Shown here piece after piece: positions 7,471-15,055 of a DNA stretch of 29,540 nucleotides. The translations under genes were made by a program, and so were the position numbers. The DNA comes from Gemmatimonadota bacterium (lineage in GTDB: Bacteria; Gemmatimonadota; Gemmatimonadetes; Longimicrobiales; Gaopeijiaceae): the NCBI GenBank assembly GCA_030550695.1, contig JAUQOX010000006.1:1-29540 (forward strand). Reading direction: 5' to 3'. Each line of letters begins with the position of its first letter. Within the stretch, counting starts at the first letter, position 1. The notes below the pieces were generated by a model that was not told the DNA's origin, ran no database searches, and saw nothing but the letters and a program-made list of their open reading frames with translations.

Positions 7471-7504
7471 TCACGAAAATGTTTGGGCCCGAAAGGATTC
7501 GTGA
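7471..7504. repeat. Inverted pair TCACGAA / TTCGTGA upstream of the aprB promoter
   Basis: TCACGAA (7471-7477) and TTCGTGA (7498-7504) are exact reverse complements separated by 20 bases, ending 18 bases before the -35 box. The position suits an upstream regulator site. The same core recurs at 7558 and in the 7740-7755 repeat. Confidence 0.45.
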
Positions 7505-7522
7505 TTGTCTTCTCAAATCCCC

Positions 7523-7551
7523 TTGACAGGTGTCTGGCCGCACCGTAACCT
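7523..7551 (+). promoter_or_regulatory. Main promoter candidate for the apr-qmo-sat-dsr block
   Basis: TTGACA (7523-7528) is a perfect -35 hexamer, followed after 17 bases by TAACCT (7546-7551), a three-of-six -10. Transcription would start near 7558, inside the CTTTC-GT-GAAAG element, so a bound protein there would block initiation. A weak -10 with a strong -35 is common at regulated promoters. Confidence 0.55.
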
Positions 7552-7553
7552 GC

Positions 7554-7565
7554 CTTTCGTGAAAG
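7554..7565. promoter_or_regulatory. Operator-like inverted repeat CTTTC-GT-GAAAG at the predicted +1
   Basis: Five-base arms CTTTC and GAAAG flank GT. The ten-base core TTTCGTGAAA recurs as its exact reverse complement at 7749-7758. Placement over the expected start site suggests repression. The binding protein is not known; Rex is a candidate because CGTGAA resembles its half-site TGTGAA. Confidence 0.4.
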
Positions 7566-7591
7566 ATGTCTCGGTTTGCCTCGAGGGAAGC

Positions 7592-7611
7592 GGGTTTCCC
7601 CGGGGAAGCCC
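7592..7611. repeat. GC palindrome in the aprB leader
   Basis: GGGTTTCCCC is directly followed by GGGGAAGCCC, its reverse complement except for one G:T wobble. In RNA it could fold into a hairpin early in the leader and may affect stability or ribosome access. Confidence 0.4.
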
Positions 7612-7739
7612 CCGGGAGCAGTCCAGGGCCCGAAGCTGCCGGACCACGGAGGCGGTGTTTTCGGGCGACCGGATCCGTCGGTTGGCGCAGAAGTTGCCCC
7701 CGGGGTTCGGAAGTGGAGGCCTTTTCTTGTGGCGGTTTG

Positions 7740-7755
7740 CGTGACGACTTTCACG
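7740..7755. promoter_or_regulatory. Rex-spaced inverted repeat CGTGA-N6-TCACG before aprB
   Basis: CGTGA (7740-7744) and TCACG (7751-7755) are separated by six bases, the same geometry as the Rex operator TTGTGA-N6-TCACAA. Taking six-base halves it matches that consensus at nine of twelve positions. It lies 52 bases before the aprB ATG, well downstream of the predicted start site, so it could act as a roadblock or mark a second promoter. Confidence 0.4.
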
Positions 7756-7807
7756 AAATCGCAGGTCCCCCCACGGCGCCCCCCACCGGGCGGAAAGGAA
7801 GGTTGAC

Positions 7808-8272
7808 ATGCCGAGCTATGTGATCCCGGACAAATGTGACGGGTGCAAGGCGCTCGATAAGACCGCCTGCCAGTACATTTGCCCCAACGACCTCATGGTG
7901 CTCAACAAGGAGACCATGAAAGCCTACAACCAGGACCCCATGATGTGTTGGGAGTGCTACAGCTGTGTGAAGATCTGCCCCAACCAGGCCATCGAGGTCC
8001 GGGGATATCAGGACTTCGTGCCCATGGGGGCCAGCGTCACGGCCATGCGGAGCTCCGAAGACATCATGTGGACGGTGCAGTTCCGCGACAAGAACATCCG
8101 TCCCAAGCGCTTCAAGTTCCCCATCCGCCGGGGGGTGCCCGAGGGCCAGGCCAACCCGTTCGGCCTCTATCCCACGGGGGATGACGACATCAAGAGCCCC
8201 ACGCTCATGTCGGAGCCGGCGAGCCTCAACGGCAAGGGCCCGGTGACCTTCGACAAGGTCCCCACCCTCTGA
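7808..8272 (+). CDS. aprB: Adenylylsulfate (APS) reductase beta subunit
   Basis: A 154-residue cytosolic iron-sulfur subunit that passes electrons to the FAD of AprA for reduction of APS to sulfite and AMP. Two [4Fe-4S] sites are visible: C10, C13, C21 and C25 (with the longer AprB insertion between the second and third cysteine) and C47, C50, C53, C57 in CWECYSCVKIC. The C-terminal tail (about 105-154), rich in Pro and Gly, is the extension that wraps around AprA in known structures. Length is typical. The ATG follows AAGGAAGG by five bases. It is the first gene of the sulfate-reduction block, with aprA 62 bases downstream. Confidence 0.97.
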   Translation: MPSYVIPDKCDGCKALDKTACQYICPNDLMVLNKETMKAYNQDPMMCWECYSCVKICPNQAIEVRGYQDFVPMGASVTAMRSSEDIMWTVQFRDKNIRPKRFKFPIRRGVPEGQANPFGLYPTGDDDIKSPTLMSEPASLNGKGPVTFDKVPTL

Positions 8273-8334
8273 TCTGAGGCGGTCTCGACCCCTACATCCC
8301 TCACTCCGAAGCACGCAAGGGAGAGTTGACGAAC

Positions 8335-10227
8335 ATGGCGGATTTTCAAACGGTAGTCGTGGAGACCGACCTCCTGATCTGCGGAGGCGGTATGGCCGCC
8401 TGCGGCGCGGCCGTCGAAGCGTCGTACTGGGCCAAGAAGCACGGGCTCAAGGTGACCTTGGTGGACAAGGCCGCCATGGACCGTTCGGGGGCCGTGGCCA
8501 TGGGTCTTTCGGCCATCAACCAGTACGTGGACCTCAACAGCGGCAACAACACCGTCAAGGACTACTGCGACTACGTGCGCAACGACCTCATGGGGATCAC
8601 CCGTGAGGACCTGGTGGCCAGCATCGCCCGGCACGTGGACAGTACCGTCCATCTCTTCGAGAAGTGGGGCCTCCCCATCTGGAAGGACGAGAACGGCAAC
8701 TACGTCCACGAGGGCCGTTGGCAGCTCATGATCAACGGTGAGTCCTACAAGGTCATCGTGGCGGAAGCGGCCAAGAACGCCTTGGCCGAGGCCGGCGGAC
8801 AATACTTCGAGCGGGTCTTCATCACCCACCCCCTCATGGACGGCAACAAGTGCGTGGGCGCCATCGGCTTCAGCGTACGCGAGAACAAGGTGTACGTGTT
8901 CAAGGCCAAGGCCACGCTGGCGGCCATGGGCGGCGCCGTGCACGTCTTCAAGCCCCGGTCCACCGGTGAGGGCTTCGGCCGCTCGTGGTATCCGCCCTTC
9001 AACTCGGGCGCCAGCGCCTTCTTCACCATCTACGCCGGCGCCGAGATGACCTGCCAGGAGGTGCGCTTCATCCCCGTCCGGTTCAAGGACGCCTACGGCC
9101 CGGTGGGCGCCTGGTTCCTCCTCTTCAAGTCCATCGCCACCAACGCCTACGGCGAGGACTACATGAAGACCAACGCCGCCGAGCTGGAGAAATGGGCGCC
9201 CTACGGGAAGGTGAAGCCTACCCCGGCCAACATCCGGAACTGGCTCATGATGCTGGACGTGATGGACGGCAAGAGCCCCATCTACATGCAGACGGCCGAT
9301 GCCATCAAGCGGATTGCCGAGAGCGCTCCCGACGAGAAGGCCGCGCAGAAGAAGCTCAAGGAGCTGGAAGCCGAGGCGTGGGAAGACTTCCTGGACATGA
9401 CCATCTCCCAGGCCATCCTCTGGGCCGCCCACAACGTGGAGCCCGAGAAGAAGCCCTCGGAGATCATGGCCTGCGATCCCTACTTCATCGGTTCCCACTC
9501 GGGAGCTTCCGGAGCCTGGGTGTCGGGGCCCGAGGATCTCCAGACCCCGGCCACCAAGGACGAGTACTTCTGGGGCTACACGAACATGACCACCGTGGAC
9601 GGCCTCTTTGCCGCCGGTGACGCGTCGGGGGCCTCCAGCCACAAGTTCTCGTCGGGCTCCTTCACCGAGGGGCGGATCGCCGGCAAGAGCGCCATCGCCT
9701 ACATCCTGGACCACAATCAGGCCCCCAACGTGGATCAGGGGCAGGTGGAGGCCCTGAAGGCCGAGATCCTCAAGCCCCTGGACACCTTCGAGAAGTTCAA
9801 GGGTGCCACCACGGATCCCGAGGTGAACCCCCACTACATCCGGCCCAAGCAGTTCATGTTCCGGCTCCAGAAGCTCATGGACGAATACGCCGGGGGTGTG
9901 TCCGCCCAATTCAAGACCAACGACAAGCTGCTGGAGAGGGCGCTGGAACTCTTGGCCTTCCTCAAGGAAGACTCGGCCAACCTCGCCGCCCAAAACCTGC
10001 ATGAGCTTATGCGGGCCTGGGAGTGCGTGCACCGGATGTATCAGGCCGAGGCCCACGTGCGGTCGGTCCTCTTCCGGGAGGAGACCCGCTGGCCCGGCTA
10101 CTACTTCCGTGCCGACAAGCCCCAGATGGACAACGAGAACTGGCTGGCCTTCTGCAACTGCAAGTACGACCGCAACACGGGCGAGTGGACCATGATCAAG
10201 CGCCCGGTGAAGTACATCACCCAATAA
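8335..10227 (+). CDS. aprA: Adenylylsulfate (APS) reductase alpha subunit
   Basis: A 630-residue cytosolic flavoprotein that carries the APS-reducing site. The FAD-binding motif CGGGMAACGAA lies near the N-terminus, followed by KVTLVDKAAMDRSGAVAMGLSAIN. The segment EMTCQEVRFIPVRFKDAYGPVG includes the conserved substrate arginine region, and YFIGSHSGASGAWV the active-site histidine region. FAAGDASGASSHKFSSGSFTEGRIAGKSA closes the FAD domain. The ATG at 8335 is preferred to a TTG nine bases upstream because GGGAGAG gives good spacing. Size and motifs are those of the dissimilatory enzyme. In this setting it works reductively with electrons from QmoABC, although the same enzyme can run backwards in sulfur oxidisers. 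Confidence 0.98.
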   Translation: MADFQTVVVETDLLICGGGMAACGAAVEASYWAKKHGLKVTLVDKAAMDRSGAVAMGLSAINQYVDLNSGNNTVKDYCDYVRNDLMGITREDLVASIARHVDSTVHLFEKWGLPIWKDENGNYVHEGRWQLMINGESYKVIVAEAAKNALAEAGGQYFERVFITHPLMDGNKCVGAIGFSVRENKVYVFKAKATLAAMGGAVHVFKPRSTGEGFGRSWYPPFNSGASAFFTIYAGAEMTCQEVRFIPVRFKDAYGPVGAWFLLFKSIATNAYGEDYMKTNAAELEKWAPYGKVKPTPANIRNWLMMLDVMDGKSPIYMQTADAIKRIAESAPDEKAAQKKLKELEAEAWEDFLDMTISQAILWAAHNVEPEKKPSEIMACDPYFIGSHSGASGAWVSGPEDLQTPATKDEYFWGYTNMTTVDGLFAAGDASGASSHKFSSGSFTEGRIAGKSAIAYILDHNQAPNVDQGQVEALKAEILKPLDTFEKFKGATTDPEVNPHYIRPKQFMFRLQKLMDEYAGGVSAQFKTNDKLLERALELLAFLKEDSANLAAQNLHELMRAWECVHRMYQAEAHVRSVLFREETRWPGYYFRADKPQMDNENWLAFCNCKYDRNTGEWTMIKRPVKYITQ

Positions 10228-10242
10228 GCGGTCGCCCAGGCC

Positions 10243-10276
10243 CGGCGTTTCGGGGGCACGAGCCCCTGAAACGCCG
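10243..10276. terminator. Strong stem-loop after aprA (attenuator or stabiliser)
   Basis: A 14-base-pair stem with one G:U and a six-base loop (CACGAG) begins 16 bases after the aprA stop; arms are 10243-10256 and 10263-10276. No U-tract follows, so it is more likely a partial terminator, RNase barrier or processing site between aprBA and the downstream genes than a full stop. Confidence 0.65.
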
Positions 10277-10321
10277 AGGCCGGGTCCCGTCCTTCACCAC
10301 CTGCAAGGGTCGTAGGATCCC

Positions 10322-10606
10322 ATGACGGAAACCCCACGCACCTGTCCTCACTGCGGCGACGAGCTCAAGACTTGGCGTGTTCCCCCGGGGGCGTCGTGGA
10401 ACGACGAATTCTTCCTCGTCTGCTTCAACGACGACTGCCCCTACTACCGGCGGGGCTGGAAGTGGATGAAGGAGCAATACAACCAAGACGCTTCCTACCG
10501 GTACACGTGGATCCCTTCCATGCGTGCCTCGAGCATGATCCCCGTCTGGTCCGACAAGGCTACCCGGGAGATGATCGTGTGCGACAAGGGTGGGGGGTGT
10601 GGATAA
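10322..10606 (+). CDS. Zinc-ribbon protein (ogr/Delta-like) between apr and qmo
   Basis: A 94-residue protein with a C-x2-C-x22-C-x4-C pattern: CPHC at 8-11 and CFNDDC at 34-39. This matches the ogr/Delta-like zinc finger layout, in which the second half reads C-x-N-x-x-C. The middle is aromatic and charged (YYRRGWKWMKEQY), and the C-terminus carries two more cysteines in CDKGGGCG (C87, C93). The function is not established. Its place between aprA and qmoA suggests a regulator, or a maturation or coupling factor for APS reductase. A phage-type activator is unlikely given no phage genes nearby. The Shine-Dalgarno is weak (TAGGAT). The next gene's ATG is 14 bases beyond its stop. Confidence 0.7.
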   Translation: MTETPRTCPHCGDELKTWRVPPGASWNDEFFLVCFNDDCPYYRRGWKWMKEQYNQDASYRYTWIPSMRASSMIPVWSDKATREMIVCDKGGGCG

Positions 10607-10620
10607 ACGCGGAGGGAGAC

Positions 10621-11487
10621 ATGTCGCACCTTGAGGGGCCGAATGGCGACGGCGGCGATCCGCAGCAGGAGCTGAAAGAAAAAATCTTGGAGGGTTACGA
10701 GCGGCTCGGGCCGGAGAGCACGTTTCGTTTTTCCTGTCATCCCGGCATCTCCTGTTTTAACAAGTGTTGCGCAGACGTCAACATTTTCCTCTCTCCCTAT
10801 GACGTTTTGAGGCTCCGCAAACGTCTGGGTCTCTCGTCGGGGGAGTTTCTCCGCAAGTACACCCTGCTTCCCATCCAGAAAGATCTGAAAACGCCGGCGG
10901 TCCTCCTCCGCATGAACGACGACCGGGCCCGCACCTGTCCGTTTCTCACCGAAGGTGGGTGCGGCGTCTACTCGGACCGGCCTTGGCCGTGCCGCATGTA
11001 TCCCTTGGGTCTGGCCGCCGCCCGCGACACTCCCGACGGGTGGAGGGGAGAGCGCTTCTACTTCCTGCTCCAGGAAGAGGGGTGCCTGGGCTTCGGCGAG
11101 GCCAAGGAGTGGACGGTGCGGGAATGGATGGACGACCAGGGGGTGGAAGAGTATGACCGCTGGGGGGAGGCCTACAAGGAGCTCACCCTTCACCCGCACT
11201 TCGACCAAGGGAAATCCCTCACCCCCCAGCAGATGGAGATGTTCTACATCGCTACCTACGATCTGGACAAGTTCCGGGAGTTCGTGTTCGAGAGCACCCT
11301 CCTGGCACGATTCGAGGTGAGTGAGGATCTGGTGGAAGAGATGCGCTACAGCGACGAGGCCTTGCTGGAGTTCGGGTTCTTGTGGCTGAGGTTCGCCCTC
11401 TTCGGCGAAAAGACCATGAAGGTAAAACCCCACGTGGCGGAGGCGTTTCGAGGGCAAGTGGACAAGCAGGCTTTGGCCCGCGGCTAG
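10621..11487 (+). CDS. YkgJ-family cysteine-cluster protein
   Basis: A 288-residue cytosolic protein of the YkgJ (CxxCxxxCC zinc/iron-chelating) family. The cluster cysteines are C39, C45, C49 and C50 in SCHPGISCFNKCC, then C106, C114 and C124 in TCPFL...GCGVYSDRPWPCRMYPLG, all typical of the family. The C-terminal half is acidic and aromatic and lacks recognised motifs. The biochemical role of the family is not settled; metal-cluster binding is likely. The ATG at 10621 follows GGAGGGAG by four bases. It sits between the zinc-ribbon gene and qmoA, so a role in building or protecting the iron-sulfur/FAD proteins of the AprBA-Qmo electron route is a reasonable inference. Confidence 0.8.
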   Translation: MSHLEGPNGDGGDPQQELKEKILEGYERLGPESTFRFSCHPGISCFNKCCADVNIFLSPYDVLRLRKRLGLSSGEFLRKYTLLPIQKDLKTPAVLLRMNDDRARTCPFLTEGGCGVYSDRPWPCRMYPLGLAAARDTPDGWRGERFYFLLQEEGCLGFGEAKEWTVREWMDDQGVEEYDRWGEAYKELTLHPHFDQGKSLTPQQMEMFYIATYDLDKFREFVFESTLLARFEVSEDLVEEMRYSDEALLEFGFLWLRFALFGEKTMKVKPHVAEAFRGQVDKQALARG

Positions 11488-11516
11488 ACTGTACGTTCTC
11501 CTGAAGGGGAGATTCC

Positions 11517-12788
11517 ATGAGCAAGAACGGAAAACGAGGATCGGTCCTGGTCATCGGCGGGGGGATCAGCGGCCTCACGGCCGCCGTAGAAGCCGCGGAA
11601 GCGGGGGCCGAGGTGATCATCGTGGAGAAGGAGGCTTTCTTGGGAGGCCGGGTGGCACGATCCAACCTCTACTTCCCCAAGATGTGTCCTCCCACCTGCG
11701 GCCTGGAGATCAACCTCCGCAGGGTCAAGACGAATCCCCGGATCCGGGTGTTCACCCTGGCCGAGGTGGATTCCATCAGCGGAACCGCCGGAAACTTCAA
11801 AGTGGTCATCCGCAGGCACCCCCGCTTCGTCAACGAAAAGTGCACCATGTGCGGGGCCTGCGCCCAGGTGTGCCCGGTGGAGCGTCCCAACGCCTTCAAT
11901 CTGGGCCTGGACAAGACCAAGGCGATCTATCTGCCCTTTGAGATGGCCTACCCCGCCCGCTTCGTCGTGGACCCCGCCACCTGTCTGGGAGCCGAACGGT
12001 GCGGCCAGTGCGTAACCGCCTGCCCCTACGGCGCCGTCGATCTGGCCATGGGCCCCGAGACGGTGGAGGTGGAGGTGGGAGCGGTGATCTGGGCCACGGG
12101 ATGGGCGCCGCCCGACGCTGCGAAGTTCGAGGGGCTGGGTTTCGGCCTTTACCCCAACGTGCTCACCAACGTCATGGTGGAACGGCTCACGGCCCCCAAC
12201 GGTCCCACGAAAGGGCGTCTTACCCGCCCCTCCGACGGAGGCCCCATTCGATCCGTGGCCTTTGTGCAGTGCGCCGGGTCCAGGGACGAGAACTACTACC
12301 GGTACTGCTCCGGCGTGTGCTGTCTGGCCTCCCTCAAACAGGCCCGCTACATCCGCGAGCAGTACCCCGATGCCAAGATCTACGTCTTCTACATCGACAT
12401 CCGGGCCCCGGGACGAATGGAGGACTTCTTCACCGCCACCAAGGCCGATCCCCATCTTGTCCTCATCAAGGGCAAGGTGGCCAAGATCAGCGAGGATACC
12501 GCCACCCGTTCCCTGACGGTGGAGGCGGAGGACACCCTTACGGGCACGAAGGTGGTCGAAACCGTGGACCTGGTGGTCCTGGCCACGGGAATGGTTCCCA
12601 ACGGGATCGGTAAGACCCGGGTGGCCGGAGAGCTGGTCCTGGACGAGCACGGCTTTCTGGCACCCGTTCAACCCATGCAGGGGATGTTCGCCGCCGGCGT
12701 GGCCAAGCGGCCGGTGGACGTGGCCTCGGCCAACCGCGATGCCACCGGGGCCGCTCTGAAGGCCCTGCAACACCTCAGCGCGGAGTAG
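11517..12788 (+). CDS. qmoA: Quinone-interacting membrane-bound oxidoreductase subunit A
   Basis: A 423-residue cytosolic FAD and iron-sulfur protein related to HdrA, part of the QmoABC complex that moves electrons between menaquinol and APS reductase. The FAD motif GGGISG lies at 14-19, with VEKEAFLGGRVARSN after it. Two ferredoxin-type clusters are visible: C109, C112, C115, C119 and C156, C162, C165, C169. The HdrA-like signatures QCAGSRDE and YCSGVCC occur in the middle, and ATGMVPN then FAAGVAKRPVDV close the FAD fold. The ATG follows AAGGGGAG. Four bases separate its stop from qmoB, implying coupled translation. Motifs and order make the call secure. Confidence 0.96.
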   Translation: MSKNGKRGSVLVIGGGISGLTAAVEAAEAGAEVIIVEKEAFLGGRVARSNLYFPKMCPPTCGLEINLRRVKTNPRIRVFTLAEVDSISGTAGNFKVVIRRHPRFVNEKCTMCGACAQVCPVERPNAFNLGLDKTKAIYLPFEMAYPARFVVDPATCLGAERCGQCVTACPYGAVDLAMGPETVEVEVGAVIWATGWAPPDAAKFEGLGFGLYPNVLTNVMVERLTAPNGPTKGRLTRPSDGGPIRSVAFVQCAGSRDENYYRYCSGVCCLASLKQARYIREQYPDAKIYVFYIDIRAPGRMEDFFTATKADPHLVLIKGKVAKISEDTATRSLTVEAEDTLTGTKVVETVDLVVLATGMVPNGIGKTRVAGELVLDEHGFLAPVQPMQGMFAAGVAKRPVDVASANRDATGAALKALQHLSAE

Positions 12789-12792
12789 CCGC

Positions 12793-15039
12793 ATGGAAAA
12801 GAACGTAGCCGTTTACCTCTGTCGGGGGTGCGACATCGGCGGCGCTCTGGACATGGACGCGCTGAAGGCTGTCGCCACGGACGAATACAAGATCTCCCTG
12901 TGCCGCGATCACGAGTGCCTGTGCGGAGAGGCGGGGCGGGAACTCATCCGCCACGACATCCAGGACGGCGTCAACAGCATCGTGGTGGCCGCCTGCTCCC
13001 ACCGGTACATGACGGACGCCTTCACCTTCGACGGGGTCTTGACCACCCGGGTCAACCTCCGGGAGGGCGTGGTCTGGAGCCATGAGCCCAACCACGAAGA
13101 CACGGACATGCTGGCCCGCGACTATCTGCGGATGGGCATCGTCCGCGCCCAAAAGGCTGCCCTCCCCGAGCCCCTTCAGGTCGAGGTGGAGCGGACGGTC
13201 CTGGTGGTGGGGGGCGGGATCACCGGCCTGACCGCGGCCTTGGAGGCAGCCAAGGCCGGCTATCCGGTGGTGCTGGTGGAGAGGGAGGCCGAACTGGGCG
13301 GATGGATGCGGAAGTGGTCCAAAGGGATTCCCCACGGACCCACCTACCGGGATCCCCAGGATACCGACATCGGCTTCCTCGTCGCCCAGGCCAAAAACCA
13401 CCCGAAGATCACCATCCACACCGGGGCGGTCATCGAGAAGACCCGCGGTCAGCCGGGACAGTTCGACGTCACCTTGCGAAAGAACGGGTCGGTGGTGGAG
13501 TTCCGGGTGGGCTCCATCGTGCAGGCCACGGGGTGGAAGCCCTACGACGCATCGAAGCTGGAGCATCTGGGCTATAACCAAAGCCCGGACGTCATCACCA
13601 ACGTCCAGATGGAGGAGATGCTGGCCCAGGGCAAGCTGGCCCGCCCCTCCGACGGCAAACCTCCCAAGCGCATTGCCTTCATCCAGTGCGCCGGCTCCCG
13701 GGACCCCGCTCATCTGCCCTACTGCTCCGGCGTTTGCTGTCGGGTCACCCTGAAACAAGCCCTGATGGCCCGGTCCCTGGATCCCGAGGTGGAGGCCTAT
13801 GTCCTGTACAAGGACATCCGCAGCCCGGGACAATACGAAGACTTTTACAAGAGGGCCCAGGAAGATCCCGGCATCTTCTTTACCAAGGCCGAAGTGACGG
13901 GGGTGAGGAACGGCGGCGCCACCCTCAAGGTGGAGGCCGACGACACCCTGCTGGGAGGTCCCATCGCGCTGGAAGCCGATCTGGTGGTCCTGGCTACCGG
14001 CATGGTCCCCCGCTCCGCGGACGGCGAACTCATCCGCAAGTACCTGGACGCCAAGCGGGTGGTGGAGAAGGGGGAGGCAGGAGCCCAGCTCGAAGCGGCC
14101 AAGCAGACCGTAGAAGAACTCCGGTGCCTCGAAGGGGGGGAGATCCTCCAGCTCGCTTACCGGCAGGGACCGGATCTGCCGGTGCTGAAGTACGACTTCC
14201 CCGACTCGCACTTCATCTGCTTCCCCTACGAGAGCCGCCGGACGGGGATCTACCCGGCGGGGTGCGTCCGGAACCCCATGGACTCCCAGTGCTGTCGGGA
14301 AGACGGGGCCGGGGCTGCCCTCAAGGCCATCCAGGTCCTGGAAGTCACGGCCCGGGGCGAGACCATGCACCCCCGCTGGGGCGACATGTCCTTCCCGGAT
14401 TTCTTCCTCCAGCGGTGCACCCAGTGCAAGCGGTGCACCGAGGAGTGCCCCTTCGGCACCTTGAACGAAGACGAGAAAGGCACGCCCCAGCCCAACCTGG
14501 CCCGGTGCCGCCGCTGCGGGATCTGTCTGGGAGCTTGTCCGGAGCGGATCATCTCCTTCAAGGACTACTCCCCCGAAATCGTGGGCTCCATGATCAAGGC
14601 GGTGGAGATCCCCGACGAGTTCGAGGGCAAGCCGAGGCTCTTGGGTCTGCTCTGTGAAAACGATGCCTACCCGGCCCTGGACACGGCCGGCCTGAAGCGC
14701 CTCCAGCATTCTCCTTGGATCCGGTTCATTCCGGTCCGTTGCCTGGGTTCGGTGAACATCGTGTGGATCTCCGACGCCCTTTCCCGGGGGTTCGACGGTA
14801 TCCTGCTGGTGGGCTGCAAGTCCGGTGAGGACTATCAATGCCACTTCATCAAGGGAAGCGAGCTGATGCAGACCCGCAGCAAGAACGTGCAGGAGAAGCT
14901 CAAACAGTTGGCTCTGGAGGAAGAAAGGGTGCGGCTGGAGCTTCTGCCCATCGACCAGCCGGAGAAGCTGGTGGAGATCATCAACGCCTTCGCCGAAGAG
15001 GTGGAAGGGATCGGGATGAACCCCTTCAAAGGCTTCTAA
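12793..15039 (+). CDS. qmoB: Quinone-interacting membrane-bound oxidoreductase subunit B
   Basis: A 748-residue HdrA/MvhD-like fusion, the second soluble subunit of QmoABC. The N-terminal HdrA-like part has YLCRGC, DHECLCGE and ACSHRY. The FAD domain begins near residue 135 with VVGGGITGLTAAL and contains QCAGSRDP and YCSGVCC. Two ferredoxin clusters follow, CTQCKRCTEECP and CRRCGICLGACP. The last 140 residues are an MvhD-type domain with RLLGLLCENDAYPALD and LLVGCKSGEDYQC, which in methanogens contacts the hydrogenase. The architecture is that of known QmoB, and supports proposals that Qmo can handle more than one electron partner. It lies between qmoA (4 bases) and qmoC (16 bases). Confidence 0.96.
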   Translation: MEKNVAVYLCRGCDIGGALDMDALKAVATDEYKISLCRDHECLCGEAGRELIRHDIQDGVNSIVVAACSHRYMTDAFTFDGVLTTRVNLREGVVWSHEPNHEDTDMLARDYLRMGIVRAQKAALPEPLQVEVERTVLVVGGGITGLTAALEAAKAGYPVVLVEREAELGGWMRKWSKGIPHGPTYRDPQDTDIGFLVAQAKNHPKITIHTGAVIEKTRGQPGQFDVTLRKNGSVVEFRVGSIVQATGWKPYDASKLEHLGYNQSPDVITNVQMEEMLAQGKLARPSDGKPPKRIAFIQCAGSRDPAHLPYCSGVCCRVTLKQALMARSLDPEVEAYVLYKDIRSPGQYEDFYKRAQEDPGIFFTKAEVTGVRNGGATLKVEADDTLLGGPIALEADLVVLATGMVPRSADGELIRKYLDAKRVVEKGEAGAQLEAAKQTVEELRCLEGGEILQLAYRQGPDLPVLKYDFPDSHFICFPYESRRTGIYPAGCVRNPMDSQCCREDGAGAALKAIQVLEVTARGETMHPRWGDMSFPDFFLQRCTQCKRCTEECPFGTLNEDEKGTPQPNLARCRRCGICLGACPERIISFKDYSPEIVGSMIKAVEIPDEFEGKPRLLGLLCENDAYPALDTAGLKRLQHSPWIRFIPVRCLGSVNIVWISDALSRGFDGILLVGCKSGEDYQCHFIKGSELMQTRSKNVQEKLKQLALEEERVRLELLPIDQPEKLVEIINAFAEEVEGIGMNPFKGF

Positions 15040-15055
15040 GGACGAGGTGAGGAGC

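Larger units (their letters stand above)
7317..7807 (+). promoter_or_regulatory. 491-base intergenic control region and leader of the sulfate-reduction block
   Basis: No coding sequence is supported here. The stretch holds a promoter (7523-7551), five CGTGA/TCACG elements between 7471 and 7755, a GC-rich palindrome (7592-7611) and the aprB Shine-Dalgarno AAGGAAGG at 7795-7802. If the promoter is used, the aprB leader is about 250 bases. No known riboswitch fold was recognised. The part before 7470 shows nothing clear beyond short GC repeats. Confidence 0.6.

Noticed and set aside
8167..10224. A 685-codon open frame on the minus strand opposite aprA
   Set aside because: It lies in the antisense of a clear aprA gene and has a low-complexity His/Val/Leu/Gly composition, as expected for the complement of a GC-rich gene with strong third-position bias. 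No ribosome site or known motif.
10243..10276. The stem-loop after aprA as a full intrinsic terminator
   Set aside because: No U-tract follows the stem, and the downstream genes in the same orientation show no convincing promoter of their own.
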